Assembly: GCF_022869165.1 (NCBI RefSeq)
Contig: NZ_CP094929.1
Span: forward strand, 2,542,001-2,606,000
Reading direction: 5' to 3'
DNA from: Sphaerochaeta associata
GTDB taxonomy: Bacteria > Spirochaetota > Spirochaetia > Sphaerochaetales > Sphaerochaetaceae
DNA length: 64,000 bases
Shown here: one piece after another, positions 49,903 through 58,231 of the stretch
How the letters are laid out: the number at the start of each line of letters is the position of its first letter
How positions within the stretch are numbered: position 1 is the stretch's first letter
The notes under the pieces: model-generated
Seen by the model: only the letters and a program-made list of their open reading frames with translations
The model's database searches: none
What the model was told of the DNA's origin: nothing
Made by a program: the position numbers and the translations under genes

Positions 49903-50908
49903 TACCCCATTACTGGTTGTAGAAAACCTGAACAAGCACTTTCTTCTTCACAAGTCGATGAAAAAAGAACATGCAGTCTATGTGAAAGCAGTAAACAATG
50001 TTTCGTTTACCGTCAATGAAGGTGAGACATTGGGCATCGTTGGAGAGTCCGGATGCGGAAAAAGCACCTTGGGCAGAACACTGCTCAGACTTCTGGAGCC
50101 TACCGGCGGCGAGGTGTATTTTGAAGGCAAGCGAATCAGCGACTATACTACTAATGAGATGCGAAGCCTTCGTGAACGGATGCAGTATATTTTCCAAGAC
50201 CCGTACAGTTCCATGAACCCCAAAATGACGATTCGCGATATTGTCAGCGAACCGCTGGAGAATTTCCGGAAGGACATGAGTTCAGAGCAGCGCGAAGAGC
50301 GGGTTGCAGAGCTCTTGGAGTTGGTCGGGCTCTCCCGGGAGGCGATGACTCGCTATCCGCATGAGTTCAGCGGAGGCCAACGTCAACGAATCGTGATAGC
50401 CCGAGGAATCGCCCTCAATCCCCGCTTGCTCATCTGTGATGAGTCGGTAAGTGCACTCGATGTCTCAGTGCAGGCGCAAATCATCAATTTGCTCCAGGAA
50501 TTGAAGCAGAAACTCTCGTTGACCTATCTGTTCATCAGTCATGACCTGCGGGTTGTGAAGTTCATCAGCGACCGAATCATGGTTCTGTATCTGGGGGAGG
50601 TGATGGAGATCGCACCCTCCTCCACCCTTTTTGCAGATCCCAAACATCCCTATACCCGGAGCTTGATCGGCTCCATAAGCAAGGGCGATCCCCGTCATCG
50701 TGATGAACGAAAGATTTTGGAGGGAGAAATTCCCAATCCGATGAACGCTCCGAAGGGCTGTCCCTTCTCTTCACGCTGCCCGGTTGCGATCGAACGCTGC
50801 CATATTGAAAAACCAACACTGAGGACGGTGGGAAAAGACCATGTGGCCGCGTGCCTCCTCCTCTCGCAACCTATGCAATCAGATACAAAAACAGGAGAGA
50901 ACGAATGA
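49895..50908 (+). CDS. Peptide ABC transporter ATPase (DppF/OppF type)
   Basis: A 337-residue second ATPase. Walker A is [12 protein letters not shown], the Q-loop is [14 protein letters not shown], the signature is [15 protein letters not shown], Walker B is [12 protein letters not shown] (Ser for the usual Pro after Glu) and the H-loop is FISHDLRVV. It ends with the Cys-containing tail. The frame is open far upstream, but GGAGGG precedes the ATG at 49895. It completes a full Dpp-type importer with the binding protein at 40414. Confidence 0.94.
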   Translation: MPDTPLLVVENLNKHFLLHKSMKKEHAVYVKAVNNVSFTVNEGETLGIVGESGCGKSTLGRTLLRLLEPTGGEVYFEGKRISDYTTNEMRSLRERMQYIFQDPYSSMNPKMTIRDIVSEPLENFRKDMSSEQREERVAELLELVGLSREAMTRYPHEFSGGQRQRIVIARGIALNPRLLICDESVSALDVSVQAQIINLLQELKQKLSLTYLFISHDLRVVKFISDRIMVLYLGEVMEIAPSSTLFADPKHPYTRSLIGSISKGDPRHRDERKILEGEIPNPMNAPKGCPFSSRCPVAIERCHIEKPTLRTVGKDHVAACLLLSQPMQSDTKTGENE

Positions 50909-51285
50909 AGAAAACCATCGCAACAACAGCTGCTCCGGCAGCAGTCGGGCCCTATGCACAAGCCTACCAAGTCAATGACACCCTTTTTGTTTCAGGGCAG
51001 ATCCCCTTCGTCCCCGAGACGATGCAGCTCGTCAGCGAGGATGTTTCCAAGCAGGCGCTTCAGTCGCTGAACAATATCAAGGCAATCGTCGAGGCTGCCG
51101 GTTTCAGCATCACCGATATCGTCAAATGCCAGGTATTCCTCAAGAGCATGAACGACTTTGCCGCTGTCAACGCAGTATATGCAGATTTTTTCCAGGGGCA
51201 CACCCCGGCAAGGGTTGCCGTGGAAGTATCGAGGCTGCCAAAGGATGTCAGCGTCGAGATCGATGCCATATGCATGAAGGGATGA
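50905..51285 (+). CDS. ridA: RidA/YjgF family protein (enamine/imine deaminase)
   Basis: A 126-residue RidA-type protein that hydrolyses reactive enamines or imines released by PLP enzymes. The landmarks are APAAVGPYAQAYQVNDTLFVSGQIP, QALQSLNNIKAIVEAAG, and the catalytic Arg region GHTPARVAVEVSRLPKDVSVEIDAICMKG. AGGAG precedes the ATG at 50905, which overlaps the stop of the ATPase gene. Its placement with two PLP aminotransferases suggests that it clears their imine by-products. Confidence 0.94.
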   Translation: MKKTIATTAAPAAVGPYAQAYQVNDTLFVSGQIPFVPETMQLVSEDVSKQALQSLNNIKAIVEAAGFSITDIVKCQVFLKSMNDFAAVNAVYADFFQGHTPARVAVEVSRLPKDVSVEIDAICMKG

Positions 51286-51290
51286 AGACA

Positions 51291-51956
51291 ATGGGAACGA
51301 GGGAGGAACTGCGTCGATATTTTCCCATCGCCGATTACATCGCAGCCATCAATGGCAGGAACTGCGAAGTACTCATTCACGACCTCAGTGACCTGAGTCA
51401 CTCCATCTGCCACATAGTCAACGGGCATGTAACCAACCGTGAGGTCGGAGGCTCGATTACCAACTATGCGCTCGAACTTTTACAGAACAAGGTGTATGAA
51501 ACACAGCAAAGCGTGACCAACTACACGGGAACAACCCGTGAAGGAAGGCGGATTCTGCGGTCATCCACTTATTTCATCAAGGACGAGAAAGGCGAGGTCA
51601 TCGGTCTCTTGTGTGTGAATATCGATATCACCGACCTTCTGAGGGCTCACGACCTCTTGTCCGATTTGGTGGTCATCAACCCTGCACGCAGGCAGGATGC
51701 CCCCGAGGCGGAAAAGAGTTTTGAGCGGTTCGATGGTTCGGTGGATTCCATCGTCCGGGAGATCATCGATACCGTCATTCTCGAATCAGGCCTGAAGCTG
51801 GTGGATAGTACAACCTCGGAGAAGCAAGCCTTGATCGGCAGAATGGAAGCGAAGGGTGTGTTTAAATTCAAAGGAGCGGTAGGTCGGGTTGCCGATGTGC
51901 TGGGGGTTTCATCCCAGACCATATACCGCTATCTGCAGAACATGAATAAAGAGTAG
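51291..51956 (+). CDS. YheO/DauR-type transcriptional regulator (PAS-like plus HTH)
   Basis: A 221-residue regulator. The N-terminal YheO-like PAS domain reads YFPIADYIAAINGRNCEVLIHDLSDLSHSICHIVNGHVTNREVGG and IKDEKGEVIGLLCVNIDITDL. The C-terminal HTH is RMEAKGVFKFKGAVGRVADVLGVSSQTIYRYLQNM. The best-known relative, DauR, controls D-amino-acid use. It follows RidA directly, so it likely controls this cluster. AAGGG precedes the ATG; an ATG nine bases earlier is possible. Confidence 0.9.
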   Translation: MGTREELRRYFPIADYIAAINGRNCEVLIHDLSDLSHSICHIVNGHVTNREVGGSITNYALELLQNKVYETQQSVTNYTGTTREGRRILRSSTYFIKDEKGEVIGLLCVNIDITDLLRAHDLLSDLVVINPARRQDAPEAEKSFERFDGSVDSIVREIIDTVILESGLKLVDSTTSEKQALIGRMEAKGVFKFKGAVGRVADVLGVSSQTIYRYLQNMNKE

Positions 51957-51980
51957 CAGCAAGGAAACAGGAGTAGGAAC

Positions 51981-53204
51981 ATGGATGCAAGGAGTCTGAT
52001 GAATCCCGCGTTTGCAACCATCAAAGGTGGTTTGTTTGATACGGTGGCAAAAGCCGATGTGGGCGACGGTGTCGGCCGGTTGCTTGAGAAAGGAGTAGAC
52101 ATCCTTGCCTGGGCTGATCCGTTCTTCCCCGACCCAGCCCTCCCCGAACCTGTACAGAAGTCCATGATTGAAGCATTGAAGACCGGTCTGCCCGCCCACT
52201 ACAGCATGCCCATCGGCATGCAGGAGCTGCGCAAAACCATTACATCAAAGGTGGTGCGGCAGACCGGTCTCTCTCTTGATTCTTCTCGCAACACTCTGGT
52301 GACACCCGGATCCGACTCAGGGCTCTTGTATGCCATGATGCCTTTTCTCAACCCCCTCGACGAGGTCCTCGTACCCGATCCCAGTTATCCGAGCAATTTC
52401 CTCAACCCAAAGCTGCTTGGGGCGAAAACGGTTGCCGTGCCCTTGGATGCAAAGCACAACTATGCCCTGGACATCCAGGCTTTTGAGCGCGCGTATACAC
52501 CCAGGACCAAAATGGTGCTGCTCACCCACCCGAACAACCCTACAACCACCGTTTTCAGAAGGGAAAACCTTGAGGCGTTGAGCAGGTTCATCATCGAGCA
52601 CAACCTCATCCTGGTCTGCGACCAAGCATTTGAGGACCATATCTTCGACGACCTTGAGTTCGTCGCTCCGGCAACGTTGCCAGGAATGTGGGAGCGAACG
52701 GTCACCGTCTGCTCCATCTCCAAGGGCTTGGGATTGAGCGGCCTGCGAATCGGGTATGTCTATGCACATGAATGCATCATGGATGTGCTGTACGGAGCTG
52801 CAGTAAATGTGCTGGGAGCCAGTGCAACCATCTCATCCATCGGAGCAATCACCGCTCTTGAACAGATTGACTACCTTGCAGAACTTTCCCAAAGACACGA
52901 AAGGCGCAGGAACCTGGCCTTTGACATTTTTTCCGCAGTACCCGGGGTTGCGATGCAGAAAAGCGAAAGCGGCATCCTCAGTTGGCTTGATGTATCCGAA
53001 CTTGGAACCGACGCAGAGGTGGTTGCCTACCTGCTTGAACATGCCAATGTCTTGGTGAATGCCGGCTCCGCCTACGGAAAACAGGGGGAAGGCCATATCC
53101 GCATCGTCACTTCCTGCTTTGCCGACGATGCCAAGGCCGCAGAGGTGTTCACCCGCATGGCGAAAGCACTGAGGAAGTTGGGAGAACAGAAAGGTATCAG
53201 ATGA
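51981..53204 (+). CDS. PLP-dependent aminotransferase class I/II
   Basis: A 407-residue aspartate-aminotransferase-superfamily enzyme. AWADPFFPDPALPEPV and AHYSMPIGMQELRKTI open it, then VTPGSDSGLLYAMMPFL, LTHPNNPTTTVFR, CDQAFEDHIF and SISKGLGLSGLRIGY with the Schiff-base Lys. It differs from the MalY-like enzyme at the front of the cluster. It comes 24 bases after the regulator. Its 3' end overlaps the convergent M24 gene by eight bases. Confidence 0.9.
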   Translation: MDARSLMNPAFATIKGGLFDTVAKADVGDGVGRLLEKGVDILAWADPFFPDPALPEPVQKSMIEALKTGLPAHYSMPIGMQELRKTITSKVVRQTGLSLDSSRNTLVTPGSDSGLLYAMMPFLNPLDEVLVPDPSYPSNFLNPKLLGAKTVAVPLDAKHNYALDIQAFERAYTPRTKMVLLTHPNNPTTTVFRRENLEALSRFIIEHNLILVCDQAFEDHIFDDLEFVAPATLPGMWERTVTVCSISKGLGLSGLRIGYVYAHECIMDVLYGAAVNVLGASATISSIGAITALEQIDYLAELSQRHERRRNLAFDIFSAVPGVAMQKSESGILSWLDVSELGTDAEVVAYLLEHANVLVNAGSAYGKQGEGHIRIVTSCFADDAKAAEVFTRMAKALRKLGEQKGIR

Positions 53205-54519
53205 TATGCAACTGCTGCTGACGGCCGGAAAGGAATTCGACCCTTGTGTCCTGGAACAGGATGTCTATTTCCTGGCCGTACATTATTCTTAGGTTGTCCC
53301 ATGAGGGTACCTGCTCCATGACGTTCAATTCCATCGCATAACAGGTCGAATCGTTGATGAGCCTCTCCCCTGAACCAGGGACGAAGACCTGATTGCCGAA
53401 GCTGCCGATCGTCGGCCCGGGTCCATGGCCGTAGAGGCCGATGGGATGGGAGTAGATCATGGGTTTTTCAATTCCTTCGGCTTTCGCTTGCGCCAGCGCC
53501 TGCTCAAGCACCTGATTCCCTGTCGCACCCTTGGAAAACGTGCGGGCCAGGATGTCCTGCAAACGCATGGCCTTCCTATGGATGAGCTCCAACTCTGCAA
53601 TGAGTTTCTCATCATCTTCGGCCTTCACATAGGCCATTTCCTGCACGTCCGAGCAGAGCTTGCCGTACCGGACGCCGAAATCGCAATGCAGCAGATCACC
53701 TTGCTCGATGACGGCGCTGTCATCATCGATGTGCGCAAATCCTTTACGTCTGATCCAGACGGTAGCATCGAACCAAGGAATCATCCCCAGCTTGATTGCA
53801 CTCTCCATGAGAAAGAAGCGGGCTTCCCCTATGGTGGTTTTCCCTGGAACAATGAAGGTGCGGGAGTAGCACTTTGCAATGATTTCGCGTGTGATGTGAC
53901 TGATATAGCGCATCAGATCGATTTCTTTTGGACGTCTTGTCTCCAGCCATCTGACGACCAAGTCCTCTGCCGAGTGCAGCCGAGTCTGGAACGAGGGGTC
54001 CAGGCATGCATGAAGCTTGTCGTAATTGCTCTTGGACAAACCATCGGCAAAGGGGACTTGGTCTGATACCTCGATGGCAATCCTGCGTGGGTTGTGCTGG
54101 TGGACAATGCGTGAAATGCAGCTGTACAGGTCCTCTTCGGGCATCGCCCGAATCGCCTCAAGGTCGTAACGGGAGGCGAACGCCCGGTAAAAAGTCTCCC
54201 AGTCAAAACCCTTGGGCTTGAGCAGCACCGGTTCATAAAAACGGTCTATGGAGAAATCAGGTTTGGAGACAACCATGCGCGAGAGTTTTCCCTGCTGCAG
54301 GGAGAATAGGAAAGCTGCGGTTCTGCGGGCATGGAAGAAACTGCTGGGAAGCAAGGACTCCACCGTAGGGCCTTCATTGTACTCGTCACCTATGACGATC
54401 CACATATCGATGCCGCTTTCTTCCATAAGGGCAGGTAAAAGGTGTTCGAGCCGGTCCAGCAGAATTTCGTCCTGCAGTCGGAACAGTGATTGGAGAGACA
54501 TCGATTGATATGCTGGCAT
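53197..54519 (-). CDS. M24 family peptidase, third member, opposite strand
   Basis: A 440-residue M24 protein, larger than the other two. Metal ligands appear in LLHCDFGVRYGKLCSDVQE (two Asp), YSHPIGLYGHGPGPTIGSFG (His), YAMELNVMEQVP (Glu) and MYGQEIDILF (Glu). The N-terminal region (ESGIDMWIVIGDEYNEGPTVESLLPSSFF) matches uncharacterised prolidase-like proteins. AAGGAG precedes the ATG. It converges with the aminotransferase gene, so it is a separate transcription unit, but its family links it to the same cluster. Confidence 0.88.
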   Translation of the reverse strand: MPAYQSMSLQSLFRLQDEILLDRLEHLLPALMEESGIDMWIVIGDEYNEGPTVESLLPSSFFHARRTAAFLFSLQQGKLSRMVVSKPDFSIDRFYEPVLLKPKGFDWETFYRAFASRYDLEAIRAMPEEDLYSCISRIVHQHNPRRIAIEVSDQVPFADGLSKSNYDKLHACLDPSFQTRLHSAEDLVVRWLETRRPKEIDLMRYISHITREIIAKCYSRTFIVPGKTTIGEARFFLMESAIKLGMIPWFDATVWIRRKGFAHIDDDSAVIEQGDLLHCDFGVRYGKLCSDVQEMAYVKAEDDEKLIAELELIHRKAMRLQDILARTFSKGATGNQVLEQALAQAKAEGIEKPMIYSHPIGLYGHGPGPTIGSFGNQVFVPGSGERLINDSTCYAMELNVMEQVPSWDNLRIMYGQEIDILFQDTRVEFLSGRQQQLHII

Positions 54520-54731
54520 GACAACTCCTTGGAGATTTGGCTCATCATACCAAAAAGTGAGGGATTTTGCACTGTGTCATCAAAAAAAAAGCGGAGTATT
54601 GACGATTGAATCATGAGACTTGGAAGCTGAAAAATACCTCCTGCAAGAGGCCTTTTGCTTTTAGGAAGGTTCTGGTATCATCATGAGGTAGCATCACAAT
54701 TTCCTGGTCATAGGAAAGGAAGGAGCTTGAT

Positions 54732-56087
54732 ACGAGCAAGAAGGTAATCATCCTGGGGGCAGGAAGACGCGGGTTGGGATTGGCCAAGCAGCTGATTGTA
54801 GATGGAAAGGATGTTGTGTTGATCGACAACTCCCATGAACGCATCGAAAGCGCCGTCTCCAAGCTTGACTGTCTGGGAATACTGGGCAACGGCACCGATA
54901 TCGCCAAGCTCCTGGAGGCCGATATTGAGCACGCCCAAGCGTTCATTGCTGTCACCAACAGCGATGAGATCAACCTGGTCTCCTGCGGCCTGGTCTCATC
55001 CTCATATCCACAAGTCAAAACAGTGGCCGCCATTCGATCCTTGATCTACACCGGTGCCGACGGATTGAAGGAAGGCTTGCTGGGCATCGACTACATCGTC
55101 AATCCCAATGCAGAAACTGCAAGATCCATCTTCAACATCATAGAACAAGGGGTGAACGGCAACGTGCTCGGATTCACCAACTCCAAGCTGCTGCTCTACA
55201 ACTTCTTCATCGAGCCGTTCAGTTCCTATGTAGGTTCGACCGTCATGGAGATGAGAAACAAGCTGCAGGCCGAGTTTGTCATCGCATCCATCAACCGCAG
55301 GGGTCTGGTCATCGTTCCCTCGGGCAACACGACCATCCAGGCACGCGACACCCTCTCCATCGTCGCCGACAGCGAGGAGGTTACCGACATTCTCAAGACG
55401 GTGGGCCAGCTGCAAAAAAAGCCGAACAACATGGTGTTGGTTGGAGCGAGTAGAATCACGCGGGCACTGTTGAACCGCATGAGCCCTTCCATGCGTTCCA
55501 AAGTTGCAGTCGTCGACCAGGACGAGGAGGTATGCCGGAACTTCAGCGAACGATTCCGTGAGATTCTGGTCATCAAGGCCGACATCACCGATGAGGACAT
55601 CATGGCCGAGGAGCAGTTGGGCTCTTACGACCTGCTGGTCGCCCTCACCGACAACGATGAGCTGAACATCATCACCGCAAGCTACGCAAAACGCATTGGA
55701 GTCGATCGCTCGATCGCCCTGATCAAACAGAACAACAACTACACGCGCATGGCCAGCTACCTCGATATCGATGTGGTCATCTCCACCACCGATACCACCG
55801 TCGAGTCGCTGTTACGATACCTCAGGGGTACCAATGTATCCAGCATTCACACGTTGTTCAACGATCAGTTGGAAGTCTATGAATTTGTCGTTCGGGCGGA
55901 GAGCCTGGTGTGCAACAAACAACTGAAGGATATCAACATGCGAAAGAAAGCCATCGTTGCCGGCCTTACTGATCGAGCGGGCAACAGCACCATTCCCACC
56001 GGGCTCACCGCCCTGAAGGAAGGAGACACCGTTCTGGTGGCTGTCATGCGTGATTCTTCTGAATTCATCCAAAAGCTATTCGGGTAA
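54732..56087 (+). CDS. trkA: Trk-type potassium uptake protein TrkA, non-canonical ACG start
   Basis: A protein of about 451 residues with two RCK NAD-binding domains, the cytoplasmic gate of TrkH. The first Rossmann motif is VIILGAGRRGLGLAKQL, followed by VVLIDNSHERIE and LGNGTD. The second starts at NNMVLVGASRITRALL, with VVDQDEEV. No ATG, GTG or TTG lies upstream of the Rossmann glycines; the first TTG (54774) is beyond them and would remove the NAD site. AAGGAG (54720-54725) is six bases before an ACG at 54732 followed by AGC AAG AAG GTA, so ACG is the likely start, or a mutated ATG. TrkH follows six bases later. Confidence 0.85.
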   Translation, partial: TSKKVIILGAGRRGLGLAKQLIVDGKDVVLIDNSHERIESAVSKLDCLGILGNGTDIAKLLEADIEHAQAFIAVTNSDEINLVSCGLVSSSYPQVKTVAAIRSLIYTGADGLKEGLLGIDYIVNPNAETARSIFNIIEQGVNGNVLGFTNSKLLLYNFFIEPFSSYVGSTVMEMRNKLQAEFVIASINRRGLVIVPSGNTTIQARDTLSIVADSEEVTDILKTVGQLQKKPNNMVLVGASRITRALLNRMSPSMRSKVAVVDQDEEVCRNFSERFREILVIKADITDEDIMAEEQLGSYDLLVALTDNDELNIITASYAKRIGVDRSIALIKQNNNYTRMASYLDIDVVISTTDTTVESLLRYLRGTNVSSIHTLFNDQLEVYEFVVRAESLVCNKQLKDINMRKKAIVAGLTDRAGNSTIPTGLTALKEGDTVLVAVMRDSSEFIQKLFG

Positions 56088-56093
56088 CGACAG

Positions 56094-57551
56094 ATGATCA
56101 ACTGGAGACTGGACCTTAGACTGCTTGCGTTCATTGAGCTATTCATCGGCATATTGATGCTAATTCCCACGACACTCGCCTACCGTTATCAGGAAGCTGA
56201 TGCCCTGCGGGGTTTTCTCATTGCCTACCTTGCCATCGCTGTCTTCTGCTCAACCAGCCTGATTCTTACCGGAAAGCCTAAGACCAAGACCATGTATGCC
56301 CGGGACGGCTATCTGGTGGTCACCCTGACGTGGATTATTGCAACTGCGTTCTCCGCCATTCCCTTGGTTGCGAGCGGTGCCTATGTCGACTACAGCAGCG
56401 CTTACTTCGAAGTGATGAGCGGCTTCACCACCACCAGCGCAACGGTACTGCCGGAAATTGAAAGCCTTCCCAAGGCAATCCTCTTCTGGCGGTCTCAGAC
56501 CAACTGGCTTGGAGGCATGGGAATCGTCGTACTCTTCGTAGCCCTCCTTCCAGCGTTGGGGGTAAGTGGTTCGTTGCTTGTCGGTGCTGAGTCGGTGGGA
56601 CCCACCAAAGACAAGTTGACGCCGAAAATCAAGAACACCGCGCTCATTCTCTGGTCCATCTATATCGGATTCTCCTTCATCGAAACACTCCTGCTCCTGC
56701 TGGGAGGACTCAATCTCTACGATGCCGTGACGGTCACCTTCTCCACCATGGCTGCAGCAGGATTCTGTGTAAAAAACTCTTCGATAGGAACTTTCGGCAG
56801 TGCTTATGTCGATATCGTCGTCACCCTGTTCATGCTGGTCAGCGGGGCTAATTTCGCCCTCTACTACAAGGCTCTGAGCGGAAAGCTCTCGTCGGTGCTC
56901 AAGGATGGGGAACTGCGGGTTTATCTCGGTATTTGGGCGGTGGTCTCACTGCTCGCCGCATTGAAGCTTTTCACTTCCAACACCTATGATACGTTTGCCC
57001 AGTCGCTGCGCTACAGCACATTTCAGACCGCATCCATTCTCACCACCACCGGCTTCGCCACCGCCAATTACATCCATTGGCCTGCATTCACCCAGGTCCT
57101 GCTCTTTTTGCTCTTCTTCATAGGAGGTTCGGCAGGGTCGGCCGGGGGTGGAGTGAAGGTCATACGCATCGTCGCCCTCTTCAAGATGGGCAGGGCCCAG
57201 ATCAAGCACAGGATTCATCCAAGGGGTGTCTTCCAAGTAAGGGTGGGACAAACGACATTCCGCGAAGATCTGCTCGTCTCCATCGCCACCTTCTTCGGGG
57301 TGTACATCCTCACCGGTGTGGTGGGAGCGGTGGTCATCTCGCTCAGCGGAGCCGATCCACTTACCAGCTTTTCCGCCTCGTTTCTCTTTCTGGGGAACAT
57401 CGGCATCGGGTTCGGGGAAGTCGGTCCTGCAGGCAACTTTGCATTCCTCCCCTCCTGGATCAAGTGGTTCTGCTCGTTTCTGATGCTTGTCGGCCGGTTG
57501 GAACTCTTCACCGTCTACGTTCTGTTCTCAAAACACTTCTGGAAGCACTAA
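56094..57551 (+). CDS. trkH: Trk-type potassium channel/transporter membrane protein TrkH
   Basis: A 485-residue membrane protein with about ten hydrophobic segments and four pore-like repeats, one visible as FTTTSATVLPEI and others as STMAAAGFCVKNSS, TTGFATANYIHWPA and FLFLGNIGIGFGEVGPAGNF. GGSAGSAGGGVKVIRIVALFK is the conserved loop of TrkH/KtrB proteins. It is encoded six bases after trkA and forms the ion path that TrkA gates. Confidence 0.94.
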   Translation: MINWRLDLRLLAFIELFIGILMLIPTTLAYRYQEADALRGFLIAYLAIAVFCSTSLILTGKPKTKTMYARDGYLVVTLTWIIATAFSAIPLVASGAYVDYSSAYFEVMSGFTTTSATVLPEIESLPKAILFWRSQTNWLGGMGIVVLFVALLPALGVSGSLLVGAESVGPTKDKLTPKIKNTALILWSIYIGFSFIETLLLLLGGLNLYDAVTVTFSTMAAAGFCVKNSSIGTFGSAYVDIVVTLFMLVSGANFALYYKALSGKLSSVLKDGELRVYLGIWAVVSLLAALKLFTSNTYDTFAQSLRYSTFQTASILTTTGFATANYIHWPAFTQVLLFLLFFIGGSAGSAGGGVKVIRIVALFKMGRAQIKHRIHPRGVFQVRVGQTTFREDLLVSIATFFGVYILTGVVGAVVISLSGADPLTSFSASFLFLGNIGIGFGEVGPAGNFAFLPSWIKWFCSFLMLVGRLELFTVYVLFSKHFWKH

Positions 57552-57603
57552 TCTATCCAATTCCTGCACTTGAGCCTCTGGTGGGTTGACTGTATCGACT
57601 CTT

Positions 57604-57625
57604 TATATTACATATGTTATATAAC
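57604..57625 (+). promoter_or_regulatory. Palindromic operator candidate upstream of the TetR gene
   Basis: TATATTACATATGTTATATA is an imperfect palindrome centred on CATATG. Immediately downstream, ATAAC-TTTT-GTTAT is a second inverted repeat (about 57621-57634). TTGACT at 57586-57591 could be the -35 of the same promoter. Autoregulation by the TetR protein is the simplest reading. Confidence 0.45.
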
Positions 57626-57657
57626 TTTTGTTATTATCTAACAAGGAGGGATACCAT

Positions 57658-58218
57658 ATGGCGCCAAGACAGAAGATCACCAAGGAAATGATACTGGAGG
57701 CCACGTTCCGCCTTACCCGGGAGCATGGATTTGAACAGGTCAACGCCCGAAGCCTGGCTGCAGAGCTGGGGTGCTCGACACAACCGATTTTCAGTCGCTT
57801 CGAGCACATGGACGCACTGAAGAAAGCCTTCCACGCCTATGCAGGAAGGTACTTCGACCGATATGCCGCACAGGCGATGCAAGGTGGCGACGCATTTCGC
57901 AAACTCGGTGAAGCCTACATCACCTTCGCCCGCCAAGAGAGCAACCTGTTCAGGCTCTTGTTTATGAGCGAGGTGATGGACCTGCACGGGTTTGAGCATA
58001 TGTATGATGATCGGGAAAATCTGGAGGTTGCAGAAAACCTCTCTCGCGAGATGCACATCAGCTTGGAATCTGCAAAACGTTTCTACATGAAAATGTTCAT
58101 CTTCACGCATGGAATAGCAGCAATGGTTGCATCCGGTTTCGTTCAACTCGAACCGGGAGAGGCCGAGGCACTGCTTTCCGAGGCCCAGACTGCTTTTACT
58201 GCACAACACACGGAATAA
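57658..58218 (+). CDS. TetR-family transcriptional regulator
   Basis: A 186-residue repressor-like protein. The N-terminal HTH reads ITKEMILEATFRLTREHGFEQVNARSLAAELGCSTQPIFSRFEHMDALKKAF. The all-helical C-terminal part contains the effector pocket with no recognisable ligand type. AAGGAGG precedes the ATG at 57658. It is followed 13 bases later by a membrane-anchored hydrolase gene, which it likely controls with itself. Confidence 0.92.
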   Translation: MAPRQKITKEMILEATFRLTREHGFEQVNARSLAAELGCSTQPIFSRFEHMDALKKAFHAYAGRYFDRYAAQAMQGGDAFRKLGEAYITFARQESNLFRLLFMSEVMDLHGFEHMYDDRENLEVAENLSREMHISLESAKRFYMKMFIFTHGIAAMVASGFVQLEPGEAEALLSEAQTAFTAQHTE

Positions 58219-58231
58219 GGTGGGAAATTGA

